Origin: Candidatus Margulisiibacteriota bacterium
Lineage (GTDB): Bacteria > Margulisbacteria > WOR-1 > O2-12-FULL-45-9
Direction: 5' to 3'
DNA length: 10,351 nt
Assembly (NCBI GenBank): GCA_028714935.1
Contig: JAQTLJ010000030.1
Location: forward strand, 1 to 10,351
Shown here: positions 1 through 6,762 of the stretch, piece after piece
How positions within the stretch are numbered: position 1 is the stretch's first letter
How the letters are laid out: each line of letters begins with the position of its first letter
Notes under the pieces: model-generated
Databases searched by the model: none
Told to the model about the DNA's origin: nothing
Seen by the model: only the letters and a program-made list of their open reading frames with translations
Program-made: the position numbers and the translations under genes

Positions 1-2420
1 CGATCACAGCCACCAGCCAGGTCACCGTTACTTACATGTATTACAAGAGCATTGTCGGCAAATACTCCGGCGCGGGCGACGGGACGCAAGGCCCCTATTA
101 TCTGAGGAACACCAGAAATATCGTGCCCGGGACAGAAACCGTCCAGGTCTGGGACCAGGGGTCATCCGTCATCACCACCTACACCCGCAATTCCAGCTTT
201 GACGCCGACGCCGGCTCGACCGGCTATTCGATCAATTATAATGCCGACAATCCGTCCATTACCTTCAACAACGCGCTTACCACCACAAAAAATTTCCAGG
301 TCATCTATCAGTATGTCCCGCCCCGCGCTTTTGAAGGGGGCGATATCTCGCAATCGGTCTTCGGTTTTGACGGCAGCTTCAAGATCGGCGATGCCTTTAA
401 GATCGATACCGCCTATGCCAAGAGCGAGACCGACCAGGTGTTCGTCGCCGAAACGACCTATGAAAGCTATGTCGGCAACGGCACCAAAAATTATTCCCTG
501 CGCTCGCCCAAGGAAATTATCGAAGGCACAGAAAGAATATACGTCAATTCCAATCTTTTGAACAAAGATATCGATTACTATATCAGCTATTCCGTGCCGG
601 GACAGGTCACTTTCTACTACATCACCCCGACCACCCTTGACGCCATCGCAGTTGAATATCAATACCAGTCAACCTCCGGCATTGTGATCGGCCAAAATGT
701 CAAGGCCGGCTCCGCCTACCGGCTGGGGGCGGAGACAAAACTGTTTGGCGACGTCCTGACGATCAACGGGAACACCAAAGCGATCGATCCCGATTTTACC
801 CCGATGGGCGGGACCTCCATCGGCAACGGCTCGAAATACAAGGAATACAACGTCAATTATAATCCGGACTTCCAGTCTTTCGCCGCCAGTTATTCATACA
901 AAGAAAACAATAACCCGGTCGGCTCTTCGGTGGACCGTTTTCTGCGGAGCTTTGATAACTCGGTCGGTTTCGGCGTCAATCCGCGCGGGCTGGCGAAGAT
1001 CTCCTTTAGCTACCGGGATTACCGGACAATGGACGATGTTAATCTGCTTACCCCCAGCCACGGCAGCGATAATAAACAGGAATCATACTCGTTCAACTTG
1101 GTGCCGTCGGACTGGCAGCGAGGCGCGCTGGTTTTTACGCAAAGCTACGATCTAAGCAGAACTGCATCGCAAGCCGATACGATCCGCGACAGCAACAACT
1201 TTTCTCAGACCGAGATCAATTTCTGGCATGCCGGCGGCAATTTAAAGGTTACGGACCGGGTGACTATCGGCTACGACTTCCAGGTCAGTGAACCAAAAAC
1301 CATCCAGCTTAAATCAAGCTCGACCGAAGCCACGTCCGAAGCGCTGGCTTCACTGACCCGGGCGATAGATAGATCCTATGACTTTACTCTTGACCTGACG
1401 CCGGCGCGCCTGGAAAAATGGGCGGCCCGCTTTAGCCTGCAAGACCATGAAGACAGGACCCTTTACAGAAACTTCACTGCCACCGACGAGGCCTTGACCA
1501 CCCGCAACGAAACCTACCATATGGACCTGGTCCCCGTCAGCGCTTTAACCACTTCTTTTGACCATAACCGGCAAGAGCGATCAACCGTTGTAGTCGGCGG
1601 CACGAACCCGAAAACCGAGAGAACTTCCGCCAGCGCCAGACTGACGCCTAATGCCTGGATCTCGGGCGGGTGGAGCGGCTCCCAAAGTGAATCCATCCCG
1701 GAGACCGGCATCGTCAACAAGACGACCGGTAAAGCTAACACTTATAATGCGGCCTGGAACCCGATAACCTTTGAGCGCGTCAAGCTCGCCGCCAACTATA
1801 CTTTGTCTGACAACTTGCAAACCGCCCCCTCCGGAACGCTTGAGGGGATAAGGACCGATACCAACACCTTTTCCCAAAATTACTCGCTGAACCTGGTCCC
1901 ACACCCCAATGCTCCGGTCAACATGGGGTTCACGCTGGAAAATTATAGGAATAAAAACGACAACCCTGCCCAGTCAAGCCGGGTCGACACTGAAACAGAG
2001 AATTCAACTTATAATGCCGGCATCACGTTAACTCCTATCCCGCCGCTCAGCCTGAGCACCAATTACAACCTGAAGACCACGAGGGTATTAAGAGACCTTA
2101 TTGTGTCGCCGGAAGCGCGGACTAAAACGGTCGTCACCAGCAAGATTTCCTATCAGCTTTTCAGCTGGGGAACATTAGTCTATGATCGGGAGGATGAGAA
2201 GAACGGCGGCGAGATCCAGGCCGGGTCCGTCGCCAACCTGAACATCGAAAAAACTACGCAAACCTACAGCTTGAACATCACGCTGCCGGTCGACAATCCG
2301 GTTTTGTCCAGTTTTGTCTTTATTGCTTCGATGAAAAATGTTGACTATAAGAACCTGGCGAACTCCACCGACAACTTCAGCGCCACGCTGACGACTTTTG
2401 AGGGGACGCTTAACTTCTAA
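1..2420 (+). CDS. Large beta-rich outer-membrane/surface protein, 5' end off the window
   Basis: The reading frame is already open at the left edge (codons from base 3 read I-T-A-T-S-Q-V without a stop), so the ATG at 36 is probably internal and the gene starts upstream. Numbering from that ATG, residues about 14-93 and 147-210 are two copies of one module: G-x-G-T, Y-x-L-R, G-T-E-x-(V/I)-x-V, a central Y-x-I-x-Y, then (I/V)-T-F and a closing YQY. From about residue 215 to 794 the protein alternates polar and hydrophobic/aromatic residues in many short strands, with no long hydrophobic helix, as in a large beta barrel. The last residues alternate and end in Phe (F-E-G-T-L-N-F), which resembles the C-terminal signal recognised by the BAM machinery, although the Gly spacing is one residue off consensus. 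I do not recognise a named family; a surface receptor, porin or adhesin are all possible. It is convergent with the protease gene and overlaps it by 4 bp. Confidence 0.8.
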   Translation, partial: ITATSQVTVTYMYYKSIVGKYSGAGDGTQGPYYLRNTRNIVPGTETVQVWDQGSSVITTYTRNSSFDADAGSTGYSINYNADNPSITFNNALTTTKNFQVIYQYVPPRAFEGGDISQSVFGFDGSFKIGDAFKIDTAYAKSETDQVFVAETTYESYVGNGTKNYSLRSPKEIIEGTERIYVNSNLLNKDIDYYISYSVPGQVTFYYITPTTLDAIAVEYQYQSTSGIVIGQNVKAGSAYRLGAETKLFGDVLTINGNTKAIDPDFTPMGGTSIGNGSKYKEYNVNYNPDFQSFAASYSYKENNNPVGSSVDRFLRSFDNSVGFGVNPRGLAKISFSYRDYRTMDDVNLLTPSHGSDNKQESYSFNLVPSDWQRGALVFTQSYDLSRTASQADTIRDSNNFSQTEINFWHAGGNLKVTDRVTIGYDFQVSEPKTIQLKSSSTEATSEALASLTRAIDRSYDFTLDLTPARLEKWAARFSLQDHEDRTLYRNFTATDEALTTRNETYHMDLVPVSALTTSFDHNRQERSTVVVGGTNPKTERTSASARLTPNAWISGGWSGSQSESIPETGIVNKTTGKANTYNAAWNPITFERVKLAANYTLSDNLQTAPSGTLEGIRTDTNTFSQNYSLNLVPHPNAPVNMGFTLENYRNKNDNPAQSSRVDTETENSTYNAGITLTPIPPLSLSTNYNLKTTRVLRDLIVSPEARTKTVVTSKISYQLFSWGTLVYDREDEKNGGEIQAGSVANLNIEKTTQTYSLNITLPVDNPVLSSFVFIASMKNVDYKNLANSTDNFSATLTTFEGTLNF

Positions 2421-4603
2421 TTGAGGACGATCAGTTTCCCTTTGGCGATAACTTTGCCGTCAGCTACGACCATAAGGAGATAAACGCCGTTGGCAACTTT
2501 ATTGCCGCTAAACTTGCTCCTCAAGTCCCATGTCGGGTTGTTGTCGCCGGCCTTGCCCCCGTTATCTCCGGCGGCATAACTCTCCTGCCAGATGAGGTTC
2601 CCGCTGATATCAAAGGCATAGATCTTGGTCTCAAAGTTGCCCAGCAATTTGTAAGTCAAGGCGGCTTCGGAACTTGCCGGGTTCGGAACAGCCAAAGCGG
2701 TGAACGACTCGGCTTTCTTCTCGGACGATGTTTTCCTGACATTGACCCGGACGGTTTTGACCACGCTGCGGCCGATCATGTCAGAGACCGTCAGTTTTAT
2801 ATCGAAACGTTTTTCCAGGCCGGCCGTCTCCCAGGTCCCCAATAGACCGGTGTCAACCTGGTTGTAAGAATCCATGATCGTCCCATAGATCGTCGGCGCA
2901 TCCACCCCCTTGTACTCAAGAACATATTTATTGAGGTACTGGTCCTTGGCGGTGCCATTGATGGGAACGATCCCTTCGACTGTTGCTCCTGCGATCGGTG
3001 AAATTATCGCTGCCTCTGGGGTAGTGTTATCTACATAAACGCTGACCGAGGTCTCGGCGCTGCCGGATGAAAGGGTGGTAACTTTCAGGTGGATCGTGTA
3101 TTGGCCGTTATACGGCGTTGTGTCCCAGCTGCCCAAATGGCCGCCTTCAATTGACGTCGTGCTCGTTTCCAGCGTGGCGATCACCGTTCCGCCGCTTAAA
3201 ACTTCCAGGATATATTGGGAAAAATCCCAACCGGCGGCCGACCCCGTGATATCGATCGGGCCGCTGATATAATCATTGCTTTCCGGAGATGAGACCCTGG
3301 CGATCACTCCGGCGATCGCCAGATAAGCGTTGATCCGGCCCGAACCAAGCTTGCCTTCGTAGCCCGGGTTCAAAGCATCAACGTTATCGGCTTCGCTTGT
3401 TATTTTATCTATTATTTGCCGATTGGTATATCCCGGGAAGGCGGATTTTACCAGCGCCGCCAGGCCGGCCACCATCGGCGAAGCAAAAGATGTCCCGCTG
3501 GCCGCCGCATATTGGTTGGTTCCCTTATAAGTTGACCAGAGGTTGTCGCCCGGCGCAGAAACATCGACCCAGCTCCCAAAATTGGAGGCCTGGGTGCGGC
3601 CAGTTGTTGGGTCTGTCCCCGTCCAGGTTGCCCGTACATCGCTCTGAGTAACCGCCGCTACCGCCACCACCGTCGGATAATATGCCGGGAAGGTCGGCCA
3701 ATCGACGTCGCCATTCCCCGCCGCCGCCACCAGGATGACGCCGGCATTATAGGCATCCAGGCAATGCTGCTGAAGGTCGCTGTCCGGGACGTACTGTCCG
3801 AAGCTCATATTAATGACTTTGGCGTTTTTAGCCACCGCCCACTCTATGCCTGCCAGGATATCATCCATATTGCCGTCCCCGTTGTAATTGAGGACTTTGA
3901 CCGGCAGGATCTTCCCCTGCCAGTTCAGGCCGGCAATGCCTTTATTATTATTAGTCGCCGCCGCAATTATTCCCGAGCCCAGCGTCCCGTGCGCGCTGTA
4001 GTGATCATCCATCGGGTCACTATTATTGTCGACAAAGTTCCAGCCGTTGGCCACATCAACCTTGCCCTGAAGATCATCGTGGAGGTAATTAACTCCGGTG
4101 TCCAAAACCGCGACTGAGATCCCGTTCGAGCCGGTCGTGCGGTCCCAAGCTTTCGGCGCCTGGATATTGACCAGGCCGTATTGCTGGTTGGCAGTGAAAT
4201 ACGGGTCGTTCGGGGTCGTATCAAAGGCGTGGACAATGCTGACCGGCGAGGCCGATATCACATTGGGATCCTTTAGGTAATCCTGGGCGACTTTCTCGAC
4301 ATCGCTTTCGGGCGATATCTCAAGGGTATAATAATCGGCCAGATCGGTCCGGTCCGGCCTTATTTCCAGCACTTTGTTGAATAACTGCTTGACCTTAAAC
4401 ACTCCATGTTTGGCATTAAGGGCCTGTACCGATGAAGCCCTGACATTCGCCGCCTGCACCGCCGCGATCCTTGCCCCCTTGGAGATATTGACCACGTTCG
4501 GCTTGAACCTGACCCTGATCCGGCCCGGCATGTACTCCCCATAAACCGAAGTAACCGCCAGCACGGCAAACAGCAGGATAAAAAGAAGGATTCTTTTCCA
4601 CAT
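2417..4603 (-). CDS. Secreted subtilisin-family (S8) serine protease with C-terminal FlgD/T9SS-like module
   Basis: I use the ATG at 4603, which gives 728 residues starting MWKRILLFILLFAVLAV: a basic start, a hydrophobic core and a likely cleavage after S-V-Y-G, i.e. a Sec signal peptide. A GTG at 4621 would add six residues ahead of it. Neither start has a Shine-Dalgarno sequence. Counting from the GTG, an inhibitor-I9-like prodomain spans about 30-130. The S8 domain spans about 145-440, with Asp174 (V-L-D-T-G), His211 (A-H-G-T), Asn303 (A-A-G-N) and Ser378 (G-T-S-F-A-S-P) forming the triad and oxyanion hole. Two Ig-like beta domains follow (about 443-530 and 535-628). A C-terminal module (about 638-734) contains V-P-N-P, F-D-I-S-G-N and N-G-V-Y, as in FlgD-like and type IX sorting domains. 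Catalytic residues are intact, so an active exported protease is expected; substrate is unknown. The C-terminal module may anchor it or direct its secretion. Confidence 0.93.
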   Translation of the reverse strand: MWKRILLFILLFAVLAVTSVYGEYMPGRIRVRFKPNVVNISKGARIAAVQAANVRASSVQALNAKHGVFKVKQLFNKVLEIRPDRTDLADYYTLEISPESDVEKVAQDYLKDPNVISASPVSIVHAFDTTPNDPYFTANQQYGLVNIQAPKAWDRTTGSNGISVAVLDTGVNYLHDDLQGKVDVANGWNFVDNNSDPMDDHYSAHGTLGSGIIAAATNNNKGIAGLNWQGKILPVKVLNYNGDGNMDDILAGIEWAVAKNAKVINMSFGQYVPDSDLQQHCLDAYNAGVILVAAAGNGDVDWPTFPAYYPTVVAVAAVTQSDVRATWTGTDPTTGRTQASNFGSWVDVSAPGDNLWSTYKGTNQYAAASGTSFASPMVAGLAALVKSAFPGYTNRQIIDKITSEADNVDALNPGYEGKLGSGRINAYLAIAGVIARVSSPESNDYISGPIDITGSAAGWDFSQYILEVLSGGTVIATLETSTTSIEGGHLGSWDTTPYNGQYTIHLKVTTLSSGSAETSVSVYVDNTTPEAAIISPIAGATVEGIVPINGTAKDQYLNKYVLEYKGVDAPTIYGTIMDSYNQVDTGLLGTWETAGLEKRFDIKLTVSDMIGRSVVKTVRVNVRKTSSEKKAESFTALAVPNPASSEAALTYKLLGNFETKIYAFDISGNLIWQESYAAGDNGGKAGDNNPTWDLRSKFSGNKVANGVYLLMVVADGKVIAKGKLIVLN

Positions 4604-4607
4604 AAAG

Positions 4608-4637
4608 TTGAAGTATAACACGAAATAAAGGTATAAT
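4608..4637 (+). promoter_or_regulatory. Sigma70-type promoter for the aminotransferase operon, probably leaderless
   Basis: A perfect -10 TATAAT lies at 4632-4637, with TTGAAG (4 of 6 to TTGACA) at 4608-4613 and an 18-bp spacer. Only 10 bases separate the -10 from the ATG at 4648, so the expected transcription start is within a few bases of the start codon. There is no Shine-Dalgarno sequence, which agrees with a leaderless message. Confidence 0.65.
4612..4617 (-). promoter_or_regulatory. Possible -10 box of the divergent protease gene
   Basis: On the minus strand TATACT (5 of 6 to TATAAT) lies 8 bases before the ATG at 4603. No convincing -35 sits at the right distance. A second AT-rich candidate, TATTAT at 4638-4633, overlaps the -10 of the plus-strand promoter. 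If used, the first would give a leaderless protease message, consistent with the missing ribosome binding site. Confidence 0.35.
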
Positions 4638-4647
4638 AAATCCTGTC

Positions 4648-5844
4648 ATGAAAAAACTAGTTGATCGAGTTAAAAAAGTCGTCTCGCCGGTCCTGGGGAG
4701 ATATTTCGCCGACTTCGAAGTTGACCGCGGCCAAGGCTGTTACCTTTTTGGGAGCGACGGAAAAAAATATCTGGATTTCTCGTCCGGCATCGCTTCCTGC
4801 TCCACCGGTCACGCCCACCCTAAAGTCGTGGCGGCGGCACAAAAGCAGTTAAAAAAGCTGATCCATATTTGCATCGGCGTCGCTCTCTATGAGCCCTACA
4901 TTGCGCTGGCGGAAAAGCTCCGGGCAATTGTGCCGATAAAGAATGCCCAGTTTTTCTTCTGCCAGAGCGGGTCGGAAGCGATCGAGGCGGCCATTAAACT
5001 GGCTAAATATGCCACTAAAAAACCGGGCCTGATCGCCATCCGCGGCGCTTTTCACGGCCGCACCCTGGGTGCGCTTTCACTAACTACGTCCAAGATGAAA
5101 TACCGGGACGGCTATGAACCGCTGCTCCCTAATGTTTTTATAGCTGAGCCGGACCTTAAAGAGATCGGGAAAATTTTGCGGACTAAAAAGATCGCCGGGA
5201 TCATCGTTGAGCCGGTCCTGGGCGAAGGCGGTTACATCATCTTCCCGAAAGTTTTCATCAAAGGTTTGCGCCGCCTGTGCAATAAATATAAGGCGCTTCT
5301 GATCTTCGATGAGGTTCAAACCGGCATCGGACGAACCGGCAAATGGTTCGCGGCGGAGCATTTTGGGGTCAAGCCGGATATTATCTGCCTGGCCAAAGGG
5401 ATCGCCTCCGGTTTCCCGCTCGGCGGCATTGCCGCCTCAGCCAAGACGATGAAAAAATGGTCGCCCGGGGCCCACGGCTCGACTTTCGGCGGCAACCCGG
5501 TCTGCTGTGCGGCAGCGATCGCCACCATCGACGTGATCAAACAGCAAAAGCTGCTGCAAAATTCCGCCAAATTAGGCGGCTACCTTAAAAAACAACTGTT
5601 AAAGCTGAAGGCAAAGTATTCGGCGATAAAAGATGTCCGCGGCCTCGGGTTGATGATCGGGGTTGACTTTGGTGACCCCACCTTTGTCAAGCAGATCATG
5701 GATTATTGCCTGGCCCAGGGCCTGGTCTTGATCTCTACCGGCGGCGGCGGGGCCGTGATCCGCCTCGTTCCGCCCCTGATCGTGAGCAAACAGGAGATCG
5801 ACAAAGCCCTGAAGATCATCGAACAAGCGTTAAACAATGCCTGA
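4648..5844 (+). CDS. Class-III PLP-dependent aminotransferase (GabT/ArgD-like)
   Basis: This 398-residue protein is a fold-type-I class-III transaminase, moving an amino group between a basic or omega-amino substrate and 2-oxoglutarate with pyridoxal phosphate. Visible landmarks are S-G-S-E-A-I-E at 107-113 (phosphate binding), F-H-G-R-T at 135-139 with the aromatic/His contact to the cofactor, F-D-E-V-Q-T-G at 220-226 with Asp221 for the pyridine nitrogen, A-K-G at 249-251 with Lys250 as Schiff-base lysine, S-T-F-G-G-N at 278-283, and I-R-L-V-P-P near 371-376 with the carboxylate-binding Arg372. Length fits ArgD (about 390-400), while the A-F-H-G-R-T-L-G-A-L-S-L-T segment is very like 4-aminobutyrate aminotransferases, so I leave the substrate open: acetylornithine, succinyl-diaminopimelate, 4-aminobutyrate or a diamine. 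No arg genes are adjacent. The next gene starts 8 bp before its stop, so the two are probably co-translated. Confidence 0.92.
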   Translation: MKKLVDRVKKVVSPVLGRYFADFEVDRGQGCYLFGSDGKKYLDFSSGIASCSTGHAHPKVVAAAQKQLKKLIHICIGVALYEPYIALAEKLRAIVPIKNAQFFFCQSGSEAIEAAIKLAKYATKKPGLIAIRGAFHGRTLGALSLTTSKMKYRDGYEPLLPNVFIAEPDLKEIGKILRTKKIAGIIVEPVLGEGGYIIFPKVFIKGLRRLCNKYKALLIFDEVQTGIGRTGKWFAAEHFGVKPDIICLAKGIASGFPLGGIAASAKTMKKWSPGAHGSTFGGNPVCCAAAIATIDVIKQQKLLQNSAKLGGYLKKQLLKLKAKYSAIKDVRGLGLMIGVDFGDPTFVKQIMDYCLAQGLVLISTGGGGAVIRLVPPLIVSKQEIDKALKIIEQALNNA

Positions 5845-6352
5845 GTACAAGGACCTTCACGACCTTTTGGAGATCGCCGCGCATAAGAACGAGCCGCTTT
5901 TTATCCTGATCCTCGACGGTATCGAAGACCCCCATAATTTCGGCGCCATCCTGCGCACGGCGGAGGCGGCCGGCGTCCACGGCGTGGTCATCCGCAAGGC
6001 CCGGCAGGTGCAGGTCACCGAAACCGTCGTCAAGGTCTCAACCGGCGCGACCGACCTTGTTCCTATCGCCCGGGTGCCGAATATCGCCGAGGCGATCTCC
6101 TTCCTGAAAGAGCAGGGAATCGTCGTGATGGGAGTTGAAATAGACGGTAAAAGGTTATATAATGAGGCGGATTTAAAGGCTCCGGTAGCCCTGGTGATTG
6201 GCAGTGAAGGTTCTGGCCTGGCGCGCCTGGTCAAAGAAAGGTGCGACGAGATCGTCCGCCTCCCGATGCGGGGCGCGATCAGCTCTCTTAATGCTTCGGT
6301 GGCAACAGGAATTATCCTGTACGAAGTTTTACGTCAAAGATCTCTCGACTGA
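5837..6352 (+). CDS. SpoU/TrmH-family RNA 2'-O-methyltransferase, RlmB-like catalytic domain only
   Basis: This 171-residue protein has the three SPOUT (trefoil-knot, SAM-dependent ribose methylase) motifs: motif 1 D-P-H-N-F-G-A-I-L-R-T-A at 31-42 with Asn34 and Arg40, motif 2 L-V-I-G-S-E-G-S-G-L at 119-128, and motif 3 L-P-M-R-G...S-L-N-A-S-V at 142-155 with Asn152. The wording is closest to RlmB (23S rRNA Gm2251 in E. coli) and relatives, but those have about 240-250 residues. Here the start matches the linker just before the catalytic domain, so the roughly 75-residue N-terminal L30e-like RNA-binding domain is absent. An in-frame TAA at 5831-5833 rules out an upstream extension. There is no Shine-Dalgarno sequence; the ATG lies inside the end of the aminotransferase gene, so translation is probably coupled. 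The target RNA could be rRNA or tRNA. Confidence 0.88.
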   Translation: MPEYKDLHDLLEIAAHKNEPLFILILDGIEDPHNFGAILRTAEAAGVHGVVIRKARQVQVTETVVKVSTGATDLVPIARVPNIAEAISFLKEQGIVVMGVEIDGKRLYNEADLKAPVALVIGSEGSGLARLVKERCDEIVRLPMRGAISSLNASVATGIILYEVLRQRSLD

Positions 6353-6379
6353 GCTCGAGACAAAGGGAGGTGAAAATAC

Positions 6380-6505
6380 ATGGCAGAAAAAGTTATGAAA
6401 TGCGGGATTAAAAAAGTTAAGGGTTATCTCTATTTCATTGATAAGAAAGGTGATATCTCTCGCGCAAAGATGGCCAGGGGCCGGAAGAAATCAAAGAGGA
6501 GATAA
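6380..6505 (+). CDS. Small, very basic conserved-looking protein (41 aa)
   Basis: An ATG at 6380 opens 41 codons ending at TAA 6503-6505. A strong ribosome binding site, GGGAGGTG at 6365-6372, lies 7 bases upstream, which supports real translation. The protein begins MAEKVMKCGIKKVKGYLYF, continues with a D-K-K-G-D segment, and ends in a tail of Arg and Lys (A-R-G-R-K-K-S-K-R-R). About 40% of residues are Lys or Arg. There is no signal peptide or membrane segment; a single Cys is at position 8. The composition suggests nucleic-acid, perhaps ribosome, binding. I have the impression of similar short uncharacterised proteins in other bacteria but cannot name a family. It follows the methyltransferase by 27 bp and precedes tRNA-Tyr, so a translation-linked role is an inference from context. 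Confidence 0.75.
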   Translation: MAEKVMKCGIKKVKGYLYFIDKKGDISRAKMARGRKKSKRR

Positions 6506-6514
6506 CTTTTTCAA

Positions 6515-6577
6515 GACAACTAGCGGCTTATGACTGCAGCCTTTTATCTGGCTGCATGTTGTAAGTCGTTAGTTGTC
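6515..6577 (+). other. Long imperfect hairpin between small ORF and tRNA-Tyr
   Basis: The arms 6515-6541 and 6550-6577 pair over about 27 positions with one bulge, several G-U pairs (in the plus-strand transcript) and an 8-base loop (TTTTATCT). The outer 8 bp (GACAACTA / TAGTTGTC) and the inner 7 bp (TGCAGCC-type / GGCTGCA) are perfect. No T-run follows on either strand, so this is not a textbook intrinsic terminator. It could be an RNA processing site before the tRNA, a Rho-type stop, or a small repeat element. Confidence 0.7.
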
Positions 6578-6588
6578 AAATGACCCGC

Positions 6589-6672
6589 GGAGAGGTAGCA
6601 AAGTGGTTAAATGCACCTGACTGTAAATCAGGCGACTTTACGTCTTCGAAGGTTCGAATCCTTCCCTCTCCA
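6589..6672 (+). tRNA. tRNA-Tyr (anticodon GTA)
   Basis: An 84-base class-II tRNA folds fully. The acceptor arms GGAGAGG (6589-6595) and CCTCTCC (6665-6671) pair, with discriminator A at 6672. The D arm has GCA/TGC. The anticodon arm CCTGA-CTGTAAA-TCAGG has GTA at 6623-6625. A long variable arm with GAC/GTC follows, then the T arm GAAGG-TTCGAAT-CCTTC. The long variable arm and GTA anticodon identify tyrosine. The terminal CCA is not fully encoded (A then TTTT). The gene probably belongs to the transcript of the upstream genes, since no clear -10 lies directly before it. Confidence 0.97.
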
Positions 6673-6703
6673 TTTTAATTCCACAGCGAACCATCGTTAA
6701 CAT

Positions 6704-6732
6704 TTGACCTCGCTGAAGCGATCTTATATAAT
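6704..6732 (+). promoter_or_regulatory. Near-consensus sigma70 promoter for the fic gene
   Basis: TTGACC (5 of 6) at 6704-6709 and a perfect TATAAT at 6727-6732 are separated by exactly 17 bp. The predicted start near 6739 gives a leader of about 24 bases. AAGG at 6751-6754, 8 bases before the ATG at 6763, serves as a modest ribosome binding site. This is the strongest-looking promoter in the window, so fic is transcribed independently of the tRNA. Confidence 0.8.
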
Positions 6733-6762
6733 CTTATACAGTTAAAATATAAGGTTGCTTTT

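Noticed and set aside
162..662. Minus-strand open frame of 166 codons within the surface-protein gene
   Set aside because: It lies opposite a frame with clear repeated protein structure and has no ribosome binding site or recognisable content.
4604..4621. GTG at 4621 as the protease start
   Set aside because: It would put six extra residues before a normal signal peptide and has no ribosome binding site; the ATG at 4603 gives a cleaner signal peptide.
6343..6360. Inverted repeat TCTCGA/TCGAGA across the methyltransferase stop
   Set aside because: A 6-bp stem with a 6-base loop just before the Shine-Dalgarno is possible but too short to distinguish from chance.
6515..6577. Intrinsic terminator for the aminotransferase-methyltransferase operon
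   Set aside because: The hairpin is not followed by a T-run on either strand.
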